From Mycolicibacterium sp. TUM20985 (lineage in GTDB: Bacteria; Actinomycetota; Actinomycetes; Mycobacteriales; Mycobacteriaceae), in the NCBI RefSeq assembly GCF_030295745.1, contig NZ_AP027291.1, positions 682,001 through 746,000 on the forward strand: a stretch of 64,000 nucleotides of DNA, written 5' to 3'. How positions within the stretch are numbered: position 1 is the first letter of the stretch; every line of letters starts with the position of its first letter. The notes beneath the pieces are model-generated. The model did no database searches and was not told the origin of the DNA. It saw nothing but the letters and a program-made list of their open reading frames with translations. A program made the position numbers and the translations under genes. Of this stretch, positions 56,118-64,000 are shown piece by piece.

Positions 56118-57605
56118 TCATGGGTGATAGATGGGATGGAGCGCCTCGTACAGCCTGCGGTAGTGCACGTAGCGTTCGGAGTAGTCCAGCGCGCGCGCCG
56201 CGTCCGGCACATGGCAGCGGGTCACCGTCGCGCGGCCAGTCAGAAATGAAAAGTCCGACTGCGCACCGCTTCCCACGATCGCGCACGCCGCCGCGCCGAT
56301 CGCCGCGGCATCCTGCGGCTGGTCGATGGTCTCGAGTGGGCGTTCCAGGATGTCGGCGATGATCTGTATCCACTCCGACCCCATGGTCCCGCCACCCACT
56401 GCTCTGATCCGCGTCACGGCCTGCCCGTAGTCCATGGCGTACTCCAACGCCCACCGCATCTGGAAGGCGACGCCCTCCATCACCGCCCGCAAGACGTGGC
56501 CGGGACCATGGTGCAGGCTGAGGCCAACGAACGAGGCCCGGACGGAGTCGTCGAACACGGGTACCCGTTCGCCGCTGAGCCAGGGGGCGAACAACAGGCC
56601 GTCCATGTCGTCTGCGCTGTCGCGCACCAACTGCTCCACGCGCGCGTAGTCCACGGGCGGGGGGTCGTCGAGGCCGAGCAGCCGGACGGCCCACGCCAGG
56701 GCGGCACCTCCGGTGGCGATCTCCAGCCAGAGGATCCAAAGGTCCGGGTCGGCGTGAGCCAGCGCACCCAGTCGTCCGCGGGGGTCGATCTTGGGTTCGG
56801 GCATCACGAGCCCGAAGTACACGGCGGTACCGAGGCTGACGTGGAGATCACCGGGATCGATTGCACCCGAACCGAGTTGGCTCGCCGGAACGTCGCCCAC
56901 ACCGACGTAGACCGGCACGTCGCCCGTGAGGCCGAGCAGTCGCGTGACGTCGGGCCGGAGGTAGCCCGCCACGTCGGTGCCCCCACACACCTTCGGCAGC
57001 TTGGCCACGTCGATCCCCGTTGCGTCACAGGCCTCGGCATTCCAGTCGCGTGTCGATTGGTCGTAGAGCCGATAGGCCGAGGCGCCCGCGTGATCGGTGA
57101 CGGCAACGCCCGTCAAGTGCATGACCACGGCTTCCTTGCAGTCCAGGATCTTGGCACTGGCGGCGTACACGTCGGGCCGTTCATCGCGCAGCCACGAGAT
57201 CTTCGGGACGATGTCCTTGCCGGAAACCACCGAATGGAGTCGCTTGAATTGCTCGTTGGGCGGCATGATCTTGGCGAGGGCGGCGGCAGCTCCCTCGGCG
57301 CGCTGGTCCAGCCAGCTGATCATCGGGGCCAGTGGTCGGCCGCTCACATCGACGGCCACGACGTTGAACATCTGCGCCGTGACGCTGATGCCCGTGATCG
57401 CCGTTCCCACTCTGCCGATGACGTCCCGCGCCGCGTCGAGCGCCGCGTCGATGATCGGTCCGAGATCCTGCTCGACGCCGCCATCGGCGACCATCACCAG
57501 ACCGTAGGGCCGATAAGCGCTTTCCAGCAGCCGGCCGTCCTCATCGACGACGACGACCTTCACGCCGCTGGTTCCGACGTCGAACGCCAAGAAGTGCTGA
57601 GTCAT
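56118..57605 (-). CDS. FGGY-family carbohydrate kinase (xylulokinase-like)
   Basis: A 495-residue FGGY kinase. The N-terminal phosphate loop is FDVGTSGVKVVVVDEDG, the catalytic region ISWLDQR, the second ATP-site SLGTAVYFGLVM, and the C-terminal FGGY signature region VGGGTMGSEWIQIIADILERPL. Length and layout fit xylulokinase-type kinases of sugars or polyols. It lies nine bases after the aminotransferase gene. The genes around it lack any isomerase or ribulose pathway enzymes, so the substrate is probably not ordinary xylulose. Specificity cannot be decided from motifs. Confidence 0.85.
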   Translation of the reverse strand: MTQHFLAFDVGTSGVKVVVVDEDGRLLESAYRPYGLVMVADGGVEQDLGPIIDAALDAARDVIGRVGTAITGISVTAQMFNVVAVDVSGRPLAPMISWLDQRAEGAAAALAKIMPPNEQFKRLHSVVSGKDIVPKISWLRDERPDVYAASAKILDCKEAVVMHLTGVAVTDHAGASAYRLYDQSTRDWNAEACDATGIDVAKLPKVCGGTDVAGYLRPDVTRLLGLTGDVPVYVGVGDVPASQLGSGAIDPGDLHVSLGTAVYFGLVMPEPKIDPRGRLGALAHADPDLWILWLEIATGGAALAWAVRLLGLDDPPPVDYARVEQLVRDSADDMDGLLFAPWLSGERVPVFDDSVRASFVGLSLHHGPGHVLRAVMEGVAFQMRWALEYAMDYGQAVTRIRAVGGGTMGSEWIQIIADILERPLETIDQPQDAAAIGAAACAIVGSGAQSDFSFLTGRATVTRCHVPDAARALDYSERYVHYRRLYEALHPIYHP

Positions 57606-57614
57606 GGCGGTGGA

Positions 57615-58721
57615 TCACACATCATGGCCGACGGGAGCCAGGAGCTGTTGCAGCAGCTGCAGATAGCGGTCGTTCTGTTCCACGGTGCCCACCGTCACCC
57701 GCACGTGGGATCCCTTCAGCCCGTGCGCGCCCATGGCACGAATCAGGATGTCCTCCGCCAGAAGGGCATCCACGACGACGGAGACCGACCGGCCACTCGC
57801 CGAGATGTCGGCCAGGACGAAGTTCCCGTCGGAGGGGTACGACTCGACACCGTCCATCCGTTGCATCGCGGCATGCAGCCGATCGGCCTCCGAGCTGATG
57901 AACGCCCTCCGGCGTTCGAGTTCGTGGGGTTCGTCCAGAGCCTGCAGGCAGCCCCAGATCCCCATCAGGCTGATGCTGAACGGGATTCGAACTCGAGTCA
58001 CGATGTCGATGAGCTCCGGATCGCCGATCAGGTAGCCGACGCGCAGCGCCGCCAAGCCGAACCCCTTCGACATGGTCCGCGCGATGATCAGGTTCGGATG
58101 GGATGCGATGAGCGGAGCGAACGATTCGGCGTAACCGCACTCCAGGTAGGCCTGGTCCACCACCACGGGTATCCCGGTGTCCAGCAGGCGAATCAATTGC
58201 GCTGTGCTCCAACCTTTTCCGGTCGGATTGTTGGGGCTGCACAGGAAGATGATCGTCGTCCGATCCGTGACCGCGGCCAGCATCGCGTCGACGTCGAGTT
58301 CCCACGTCTTCGGGGTCAGCGGCACCGACCGCGGCACGCCGCCGTTGATGCGCGTCTGACTCTCGAAGAACGCGTATGTCGGCGACGCGATGATGGTCTC
58401 GTCGCCGGGACCCACCAGCAATCGCACCAGAACGTCGAGCACTTCGGTGGACCCGTTGCCCAGCACGATCGATTCGGGGGCAACCGAGTTGTATCGCGCC
58501 AGTGCCGCCACTAGATCCTTGCCCGAGTAGGGGTACAGATGGCCGATGTCGAAGGCCCTGCGAACCGCTGCGCGAACCCCCTCGGACGGTGGTATCGGGC
58601 ACTCGTTGGACATCATGCGCGCGAGTTGCCGATGCTGCCAGGCGAAGTCGTGGTGTTCGGCGTTGTAGGGCGCCGCATCGCGAAAGCCCTTCTTCACGTA
58701 GCCGTCGACGATGTCGCTCAT
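57615..58721 (-). CDS. HisC-like PLP aminotransferase
   Basis: A 368-residue fold-type I aminotransferase related to histidinol-phosphate aminotransferase. Features are SNECPIPPSEGVRAAVRRAF, LGNGSTEVLDVLV, SPNNPTGKGW, VDQAYLECGY and the PLP lysine in RTMSKGFGLAALRVGY. ATG at 58721 overlaps the permease stop (ATGA); the much longer open frame upstream is inside the permease gene. The his operon is not here, so it probably serves the catabolic operon by deaminating the imported amino compound (or aminating a keto intermediate). Confidence 0.84.
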   Translation of the reverse strand: MSDIVDGYVKKGFRDAAPYNAEHHDFAWQHRQLARMMSNECPIPPSEGVRAAVRRAFDIGHLYPYSGKDLVAALARYNSVAPESIVLGNGSTEVLDVLVRLLVGPGDETIIASPTYAFFESQTRINGGVPRSVPLTPKTWELDVDAMLAAVTDRTTIIFLCSPNNPTGKGWSTAQLIRLLDTGIPVVVDQAYLECGYAESFAPLIASHPNLIIARTMSKGFGLAALRVGYLIGDPELIDIVTRVRIPFSISLMGIWGCLQALDEPHELERRRAFISSEADRLHAAMQRMDGVESYPSDGNFVLADISASGRSVSVVVDALLAEDILIRAMGAHGLKGSHVRVTVGTVEQNDRYLQLLQQLLAPVGHDV

Positions 58722-60202
58722 CGGATGGTGCCTCCATTGGGAACGCCGGCTTGGTCTTCTCTGATCCGATGGCGCAGCACCGTCGCGTACCAGATGCCGG
58801 CCAGGACGAAGAAGGCGCCGGCCATCAGCGCGGTCTGGTGGTTCAACTCGGGGATGGTGAGGCAGCCCACGACGAACAACGTCCACAGCAGCGCTGCCAC
58901 CCGGACGGGACCGGCGTAGCTGCCCAGGTCGAAACTGGTCTTCGTGGGCAGCGATCCGTTTCGCGAGGCGATCAACACGGCGACCACGGTCAGGCCGTAG
59001 ACGGCGTAATAGCCCAAGGCCGCCATGCCGACGATCAGGGCCATGGCTTGTGACGATCCGTAGGTGCCGACGAGGACCAGGGCCAGGCTCATCGCCGAGA
59101 CGACGAGTAGGGCGGCGCTCGGGGACTTTGTGCTGGGCGAGACCTTCTTCAGCACCGCGGATGCGGGCAACATGTTGTCGCGGGACAGAGAGAACATCAA
59201 CCGGCTGGCCGCCGCCATGTTGGCCAGTCCGCCCGCGTAGAGGGCGATGATCGCCACGGACTCGAAGATCGCGGCGCCCACCGGCCCGAGGGCCGTGACC
59301 AGGATGTGGGAGACGGGCACGTCGGAACCGATTGTGTCGGTGAGGTTGTCGATGTTGATCGTGAGCCCGACGATCATCAGGAAGCCCACGACGATCGCGA
59401 ACAGCAGGGCCCGCATGACGGCCCGTGGCACGTGCCGGGTGGCCATCTTGGTCTCTTCGGCGAGGTCGGCCGCTCCCTCGAAGCCGGTGAGCACCCACAT
59501 CGCCAGGAGTCCGGAGAGCAGGATGGCGGTGAAGAAGCCATTGCCGTCGACCGTGGTCGTGGTCAAGAAACTCAGTCCCTGAACGGGATTGGTCACGAAG
59601 CCGACGATCAGCAGGATGGCGGTCAGGATGATCGACAGACCGATCTCGACGGCGAAGGCGACGGCGTTGTTGATTCGGGAGGCGACCCGGACCCCGGCCA
59701 GGTTGATGGCCAGCTGGGACACCAGGACGACGACGACGACGATGAGTGTCGACGTGGTCGTTATCTCGATGCCGAGCCGGTTCAACAGCACGGGCGCCAG
59801 GCCGAAGTTGAGACCGGTGAAACCCGGTATGAACGCCATCAGGCCGGCCCACCCGACGAACCAACCGTAGTGCGAGTTGATCAGCCGTGACGTCCACTGG
59901 TAGGCGTATCCGCTGATCGGCATGCGGCCGGCCAACTCGGCGAGCACCAGTGCCACCAGGATCTGTCCGATGGAGACGATCAACCACGTCCAGACGAAGA
60001 CGGGGCCGACCATGCCGAGGGAGTAGGCGTAGGTGGTGAACACGCCTGCGGTGACACACATGCAGGAGATGGAGATGGAGAACGAACTCCAGGCGCCCAT
60101 CGAGCGTTCGAGTTGTGGCTCGTAGCCGAAGGCGCGCAACTCGTCTTCGTCAGAGGTTTGTGGCAGCGCCTGCGGGGTGTGCGATAGCTGGTCGTCGGTC
60201 AC
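58718..60202 (-). CDS. APC-family amino acid/amine permease
   Basis: A 494-residue polytopic transporter with about 12 transmembrane helices. The APC signature region is ELAGRMPISGYAYQWTSRLI after helix 2, and GFEGAADLAEETKMATRHVPRA is the intracellular loop of the GABA/amine branch. GTG at 60202, behind GAAAGAGAG, is preferred because the N-terminal TDDQLSHTPQ is hydrophilic and typical. First gene of the permease-aminotransferase-kinase-phosphatase operon. The GntR regulator lies 76 bases upstream on the same strand. Substrate is likely an amino acid or amino alcohol. Confidence 0.86.
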   Translation of the reverse strand: MTDDQLSHTPQALPQTSDEDELRAFGYEPQLERSMGAWSSFSISISCMCVTAGVFTTYAYSLGMVGPVFVWTWLIVSIGQILVALVLAELAGRMPISGYAYQWTSRLINSHYGWFVGWAGLMAFIPGFTGLNFGLAPVLLNRLGIEITTTSTLIVVVVVLVSQLAINLAGVRVASRINNAVAFAVEIGLSIILTAILLIVGFVTNPVQGLSFLTTTTVDGNGFFTAILLSGLLAMWVLTGFEGAADLAEETKMATRHVPRAVMRALLFAIVVGFLMIVGLTINIDNLTDTIGSDVPVSHILVTALGPVGAAIFESVAIIALYAGGLANMAAASRLMFSLSRDNMLPASAVLKKVSPSTKSPSAALLVVSAMSLALVLVGTYGSSQAMALIVGMAALGYYAVYGLTVVAVLIASRNGSLPTKTSFDLGSYAGPVRVAALLWTLFVVGCLTIPELNHQTALMAGAFFVLAGIWYATVLRHRIREDQAGVPNGGTIR

Positions 60203-60278
60203 GGCGTTTCTCTCTTTCCTGGTGTGGCAGTCCGCAGCGCCGCGACCTGCATTGTGTTGTCGGAGGGAGGGCAGGGTG

Positions 60279-61073
60279 TCATCCCTCGTCTGTGGGTGCG
60301 CGCCTTCCCGTGAGGTTGGTGCGGTCGCGGCGGAGCCGGTGCACGGTGAGGCTGAAGACGTCGGGTGCGTAGTGCTCCTGGGACAGGAGCACGGGCTGCC
60401 CGTCGGCGGACCGCTCCGTCTGCTCGAGCCGCAGAAGGGGGCTGTTGCGGGAGCAATCCAGCATCTTGGCCATTCGGGCGGTGGCCGCCACCGGGGAGAT
60501 CTCGGCGACACCGCCGACGAGGTGGACGCCGCAGCGGCTCTCGAGGAACTGGTAGACCGAGCCGCCGTCGTAGGCGGGGGAGCCGGCGCGCTCGAGGATC
60601 GACAGCGGGATCACGTCGAAGCCGTGCGTCGCGGGCACCCCGTCGACCCGGATGATTCGCTCGATCCTGAACGCCTCAGCGTTCTCGGGAAGCTCGAGCG
60701 CATTGGAGATCCATGCTCTGACGGGTCCGATCTTCGCCTCGACGACTTCGACGTTGAGATTCGCCCGTGCGGCAGTGACCGCTTCCGTGACCCCGATGTC
60801 GAGGTCGAGGGTGCTGTGCACACGCGTCCGCTTCGGCGTGACGAAGGTGCCGACACCGTGCACCCGGCGGATCAGACCGTCGCGTTCGAGACCACTGAGA
60901 ATCTCCCGCAGCGTGGGCCGGCTGATGCCGTAGCGCTTGGCGAACTCCGGCTCCGACGGGAGCTTCTCGTTCGGCGCGTACGTGCCGTTCGACAGCTCGT
61001 CGGCGAGTTGGCGACGCACCTCTTCCGACAGCAGCTGACGCTGTTCGCGGCCTCGTGTCGCCTCGGGACTCAT
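60279..61073 (-). CDS. GntR/HutC-type regulator with UTRA domain
   Basis: A 264-residue regulator. The N-terminal winged helix-turn-helix is LPSEPEFAKRYGISRPTLREILSGLERDGLIRRVHGVGTFV. Residues 100-250 are a UTRA effector domain (RIERIIRVDGVPATHGFDVIPLSIL, LLRLEQTERSADGQPVLLSQEHYAPDVF). ATG at 61073 gives MSPEATRGREQRQ; the in-frame part upstream spans the promoter. It is transcribed in the same direction as the permease operon and is the obvious local regulator. TGTCAGACA, a symmetrical site, lies 12 bases upstream. The effector is probably the imported substrate or its phosphorylated form. Confidence 0.87.
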   Translation of the reverse strand: MSPEATRGREQRQLLSEEVRRQLADELSNGTYAPNEKLPSEPEFAKRYGISRPTLREILSGLERDGLIRRVHGVGTFVTPKRTRVHSTLDLDIGVTEAVTAARANLNVEVVEAKIGPVRAWISNALELPENAEAFRIERIIRVDGVPATHGFDVIPLSILERAGSPAYDGGSVYQFLESRCGVHLVGGVAEISPVAATARMAKMLDCSRNSPLLRLEQTERSADGQPVLLSQEHYAPDVFSLTVHRLRRDRTNLTGRRAPTDEG

Positions 61074-61084
61074 GAGATGTAAGA

Positions 61085-61093
61085 TGTCAGACA
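61085..61093. promoter_or_regulatory. Candidate GntR operator
   Basis: TGTCAGACA is a perfect 9-base palindrome (TGTC-A-GACA) just upstream of the GntR gene start, a likely autoregulatory site. I did not find a second clear copy in the 76-base gap before the permease gene. Confidence 0.4.
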
Positions 61094-61131
61094 ACTCGGT
61101 GGGTGTCAACGATCTTCTGAGCTTCGCGTCG

Positions 61132-62019
61132 TCAACGGCGGGGTTTGACCCCGCCCAACGACGTCGTGAGCGCATCGGCGGTCGCCATCAGGCCGCGCGC
61201 CCGCTCGGCGATCTCGCTGCGGGTGAGGGCACGGCCGATCTGCAGCGACACCACCATCACCTGACGCTGGTGATGATCGAAGACCGGCGCGGAGATGACG
61301 CTGACGTCCTGGCGCTGCCGGGCGGTCGCCTCGCTGCGCAGGTAGACCCGTTCGCCGACGTCGGACACCAGCTCACCCAGCAGCGCGCGCAGTTCGTCGG
61401 GCAACTCGCTGGACATGCCCGCCATCAGGGCATACAGCCGCCGCCCGCCGGGCGTTAGCCGCTCGACCAGATAGCCCTCCGTACGGCACTCGGCAACCAC
61501 GCGATCGAGACGGTCGGTGTCGGTTCGCAACGGAATCGTCGGCTCCTTGGCCAGCCAGTCTCGCAGCGCCTCGTCGTCCCACAACACGAACATCAGACCG
61601 ACCGGCGGGGCGAACGGGTAGCTCTGACCGATCCGCACGCCGACCTCGGCACCGGGCGGTCCGACCAGTTCGAGCAGCGTGATGCGGTCGTCGATCACTG
61701 CGGAGAGGGCCGCGGTGGTGCCGTAGGCCGAGGAGAGGCGGCGGAGCTCCTCGCGCGCGGCCGGGTTGACTCGCATCGACTCCTGAGCGGTATGGCCGAG
61801 CGAGATGAGTCTCGGGCCGAGTCGATACGTCTTGTCCTGGGCGTCGCGGATCAGGTAGTCGGATTCCGTAAGCGTGGTCAGGATGCCGAGACAGGTCGGC
61901 TTGCTCACCGCGAGCCGGCGGGCGAGTTCGGACAGCCCGAACCGGTCATGGGGGTGCCGAGCGAGGAAGTCGAGGACCGCGACGACGCGCTGAGTCGGCG
62001 GTGATGCCCTGTCCGACAT
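61132..62019 (-). CDS. IclR-family transcriptional regulator
   Basis: A 295-residue IclR regulator. The N-terminal winged helix-turn-helix is FGLSELARRLAVSKPTCLGILTTLTESDYLIRD with the wing KTYRLGPRLISLG. The C-terminal effector domain holds LSAVIDDRITLLELVG and DVSVISAPVFDHHQRQVMVVSLQIG. ATG at 62019 is preceded by a good GGAGGA site. It is divergent from the Rv3531c-like gene. The shared promoter has a KstR box and a perfect 16-base palindrome. M. tuberculosis has no IclR gene here. It may be an added, metabolite-sensing control on the steroid genes or control its own expression only. Confidence 0.88.
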   Translation of the reverse strand: MSDRASPPTQRVVAVLDFLARHPHDRFGLSELARRLAVSKPTCLGILTTLTESDYLIRDAQDKTYRLGPRLISLGHTAQESMRVNPAAREELRRLSSAYGTTAALSAVIDDRITLLELVGPPGAEVGVRIGQSYPFAPPVGLMFVLWDDEALRDWLAKEPTIPLRTDTDRLDRVVAECRTEGYLVERLTPGGRRLYALMAGMSSELPDELRALLGELVSDVGERVYLRSEATARQRQDVSVISAPVFDHHQRQVMVVSLQIGRALTRSEIAERARGLMATADALTTSLGGVKPRR

Positions 62020-62053
62020 AGGCGCCAGTCCTCCGAAGCACGTTGACTCGAAC

Positions 62054-62067
62054 TAGAACACGTTCTA
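62054..62067. promoter_or_regulatory. KstR operator, IclR/DUF1214 divergent promoter
   Basis: TAGAACACGTTCTA matches TnnAACnnGTTnnA and is the most symmetrical KstR site in the window (extended ACTAGAAC-AC-GTTCTAGT, 62052-62069). It lies between the IclR gene and the Rv3531c-like gene. Confidence 0.93.
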
Positions 62068-62092
62068 GTGTCGAAGCGGAATCTACCAGCTC

Positions 62093-62108
62093 GGTCCAAT
62101 ATTGGACC
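62093..62108. promoter_or_regulatory. Perfect 16-bp palindrome, candidate IclR operator
   Basis: GGTCCAATATTGGACC is an exact inverted repeat without spacer, 37 bases before the DUF1214 start and 25 bases after the KstR box. Size and symmetry suit an IclR-family dimer site; assignment to the adjacent regulator is inference. Confidence 0.6.
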
Positions 62109-62145
62109 ACTTTGGCCGTCGCAGCACCGGGAGGCAGCAGTCCGC

Positions 62146-63273
62146 ATGTACTCACAACCGTTGGCCGATGCCATCGCCGAGGCCGAGAACCTCGTCGCCG
62201 CCGCACCCTTCATCGAGTCCGAGGCTGATCTGCTGGAGGGCCTGCAGTACCTCGCGGGCTGCATCTCGGGCTGCACGCACGTCGCGTTCGACTACGACCG
62301 CGACCACCCGTTCCTGCACAGCGGCACCGGTCCCTTCACGAAGATGGGCCTCGACAACCCGGACACCATGTACTTCGGCACTCGTGTGCAACCCGGCCAC
62401 GAGTACGTCGTCACCGGCACGCGCGGCACCACCACCGACGTGAGCTTCCAACTGCTTGGTGGCGAGTACACCGACTCCGAAGTTCCGGACAGTGCAACGG
62501 CTTTCGACGATCGCAAACTCGACGTCGCCAGCGACGGCACCTTCGAATGGCGGTTCACCCCGGCCACGCCCTCCCAGCTGGTGATCCGCGAGGTCTACAA
62601 CGACTGGTCAGCGCGTCGCGGCACGTTCGCGATCGAGCGCACCGACACCGCGGGGACGGCGCCTCCTCCATTGACCAAAGAGCTCATCGAGAAGCGTTAT
62701 GCCGTCGCGGGCAAGCAACTCGTTCAGCGGGTCAAGACCTGGCTCCAGTTCCCGCAGTGGTTCTACACGGACAGCCCGGCCAACACGATGGTCCCGCCGC
62801 GGCTGACGCCCGGCGGCCTGTCGACGCAGTACTCGTCGGCCGGGCAGTTCGACCTGACGCCGGATCAGGCGCTGATCATCACGTTGCCCGTCACCGACGC
62901 GCCGTACCTCGGCTTCCAGCTGGGTAGCCTCTGGTACATCTCACTGGACTACATCAACCACCAGACATCGCTGAACGGCACTCAGGCGCAGGCGGATCCG
63001 GACGGGAAGATCCGCATCGTCGTCTCCGACCGGAGCCCCGGGGTGACCAACTGGGTGGAGACGCTCGGCCACGGCAAGGGCTTCCTGCAATTCCGTTGGC
63101 AGCGGGTGTCCCGTGAGATGACCGAGGCCGACGGCCCGACGGTCGAGCTGGTGGACATCGACGAGGTGGCGACCGCGCTGCCGCACTACGAATCAAACAA
63201 GATTTCCGATGACGACTGGCGAGCACGGATCGCGCTGCGGCAGAGGCAAATCGGCGAGAGGATGGTGGGTTAG
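62146..63273 (+). CDS. DUF1214-domain protein (Rv3531c-like)
   Basis: A 375-residue protein, the same length as Rv3531c, a KstR-regulon member. The C-terminal third is a DUF1214 domain (DQALIITLPVTDAPYLGFQLGSLWYISLDY, INHQTSLNGTQAQADPDGKIRIVVSD, FLQFRWQRVS). The N-terminal part is not assigned to a known domain. ATG at 62146 is preferred over an upstream in-frame start that would place the palindrome inside the gene; GGGAGG lies 11 bases before. The next SDR gene begins three bases after its stop. The activity of DUF1214 proteins is not established; a link to steroid or lipid metabolism comes from regulation. Confidence 0.82.
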   Translation: MYSQPLADAIAEAENLVAAAPFIESEADLLEGLQYLAGCISGCTHVAFDYDRDHPFLHSGTGPFTKMGLDNPDTMYFGTRVQPGHEYVVTGTRGTTTDVSFQLLGGEYTDSEVPDSATAFDDRKLDVASDGTFEWRFTPATPSQLVIREVYNDWSARRGTFAIERTDTAGTAPPPLTKELIEKRYAVAGKQLVQRVKTWLQFPQWFYTDSPANTMVPPRLTPGGLSTQYSSAGQFDLTPDQALIITLPVTDAPYLGFQLGSLWYISLDYINHQTSLNGTQAQADPDGKIRIVVSDRSPGVTNWVETLGHGKGFLQFRWQRVSREMTEADGPTVELVDIDEVATALPHYESNKISDDDWRARIALRQRQIGERMVG

Positions 63274-63276
63274 CTC

Positions 63277-64000
63277 ATGGCTGGACTACTCGAGAACAAG
63301 GTGGTCGTGATCAGTGGCGTCGGTCCGGCGCTGGGTACGACCCTGGCGCGACGATGTGCCGAGGCCGGGGCCGATCTGGTCCTCGCGGCGCGCACCGTCG
63401 AACGTCTGGACGACGTGGCGAAGCAGATCACCGGCTTGGGCCGCCGCGCGGTGTCCGTCGGAACCGACATCACCGATGAGGCGCAGGTGAGCCACCTGGT
63501 CGAGGAGTCGCTCAAGGCGTACGGCAAGGTCGACGTATTGATCAACAACGCCTTCCGGGTGCCGTCGATGCGCCCGCTGGCTGACACCACCTTCGAGCAC
63601 ATGCGCGATGCGATCGAGCTGACGGTATTCGGGGCGCTGCGGATGATCCAGGGTTTCACGCCCGCGCTTGCCGAGGCCGGCGGGTCGATCGTCAACGTGA
63701 ACTCGATGGTGGTGCGTCACTCGCAGGCCAAGTACGGTGCCTACAAGATGGCGAAGTCGGCTCTACTGGCGATGTCCCAGTCGCTGGCCACCGAACTCGG
63801 TGAACAGGGAATTCGCGTCAATTCCATTCTGCCCGGCTATATCTGGGGTGGCACGCTGCAGGGTTACTTCGAACACCAGGCGAGCAAATACGGCACCAGC
63901 GTCGACGACATCTACAAGGCGGCGGCGATCAACAGCGACCTCAAGCGCCTGCCCACCGAGGACGAGGTGGCCTCGGCCATCCTGTTCATGGCGAGCGATC
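63277..64000 (+). CDS. Short-chain dehydrogenase (Rv3530c-like), 3' truncated
   Basis: The frame starts with ATG 63277 and runs off the right edge after 241 complete codons, without a stop. It is an SDR: VVVISGVGPALGTTLARRCAEAG (glycine-rich loop in the form GVGPALG), INNAFRVPSM, catalytic Ser in NVNSMVVRHS and YGAYKMAKSALLAM. It follows the DUF1214 gene by three bases, as Rv3530c follows Rv3531c, and should share its KstR control. The last residues visible (VASAILFMASD) are the usual SDR C-terminal helix, so only about 25 residues are missing. Substrate is unknown. Confidence 0.86.
   Translation, partial: MAGLLENKVVVISGVGPALGTTLARRCAEAGADLVLAARTVERLDDVAKQITGLGRRAVSVGTDITDEAQVSHLVEESLKAYGKVDVLINNAFRVPSMRPLADTTFEHMRDAIELTVFGALRMIQGFTPALAEAGGSIVNVNSMVVRHSQAKYGAYKMAKSALLAMSQSLATELGEQGIRVNSILPGYIWGGTLQGYFEHQASKYGTSVDDIYKAAAINSDLKRLPTEDEVASAILFMASD

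Noticed and set aside
56496..58514. 672-residue open frame antisense to the kinase and aminotransferase genes
   Set aside because: No family features, composition of an antisense GC-rich frame, and no ribosome site; the minus-strand genes carry all catalytic motifs.
57615..60059. Aminotransferase extended to 814 residues
   Set aside because: The N-terminal 446 residues are an out-of-frame reading of the permease gene; the true start is ATG 58721 with ATGA overlap.

Overview
The window is high-GC actinobacterial DNA, almost certainly from a mycobacterium and most likely a rapid grower (Mycolicibacterium type). It carries the distal half of the mycobacterial cholesterol-degradation regulon in the order known from M. 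tuberculosis (numbering running from Rv3565 down to Rv3530c), with KstR and KstR2 operators. It also has F420-dependent Ddn-type reductases, an MPT63-type secreted protein, a type VII-like substrate pair and a PknH-like membrane kinase. No rRNA, tRNA, CRISPR array, transposase or integrase is visible.

Layout. (1) 2-1297: 3' part of a GGDEF-EAL protein. (2) 1105-8847: C/D-ring (HIP) catabolism, fadD3-fadE31-fadE32-fadE33-aminotransferase on the minus strand, divergent from fadE30-ipdF across one KstR2 box. (3) 8920-12157: two-component system plus DUF4153-type membrane protein. (4) 12161-13935: kstR2-fadA6. (5) 14031-16394: DUF559 protein and a SatD/DUF3307-like pair. (6) 16419-21666: echA20-ipdA-ipdB-ipdC, divergent from two SDR genes across a KstR2 box. 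(7) 21654-24919: two Ddn-family reductases, a DsbA-like reductase, an NTF2-like protein and fadA5. (8) 25041-31074: cyp125-chsE1-chsE2-chsH2-chsH1-ltp2, the last side-chain cycle. (9) 31690-39507: a lower-GC island for an unusual CDP-activated sugar (epimerase, DegT transaminase, CDP-glucose synthase, C-methyltransferase, Fe/2OG-like oxygenase, glycosyltransferase, flippase). (10) 39600-43845: PE/PPE-like secretion substrates, a Ser/Thr kinase and an MPT63-like protein. (11) 43921-49394: chsH3-kstD divergent from hsaE-hsaG-hsaF. (12) 49395-61073: surface beta-helix protein, esterase, RecQ-phosphoribosyltransferase-like fusion, then a GntR-controlled permease/aminotransferase/kinase/phosphatase operon. 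(13) 61132-64000: IclR regulator divergent from Rv3531c- and Rv3530c-like genes behind a KstR box.

How it works together. CYP125 starts side-chain oxidation. FadA5, ChsE1-ChsE2, ChsH1-ChsH2 and Ltp2 remove the side chain. KstD opens ring-A/B degradation, and HsaEGF turn the ring-A fragment into pyruvate and propionyl-CoA. FadD3, IpdF, FadE30, EchA20, IpdC, IpdAB, FadE31-33 and FadA6 degrade the remaining C/D rings. KstR and KstR2 boxes sit at the expected divergent promoters. Three plus-strand KstR2 promoters share the same compact geometry and look leaderless.

The steroid backbone is conserved, but the positions that carry PPE genes (and fdxB) in M. tuberculosis are filled here by unrelated modules. 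These modules hold most of what is new in the window.
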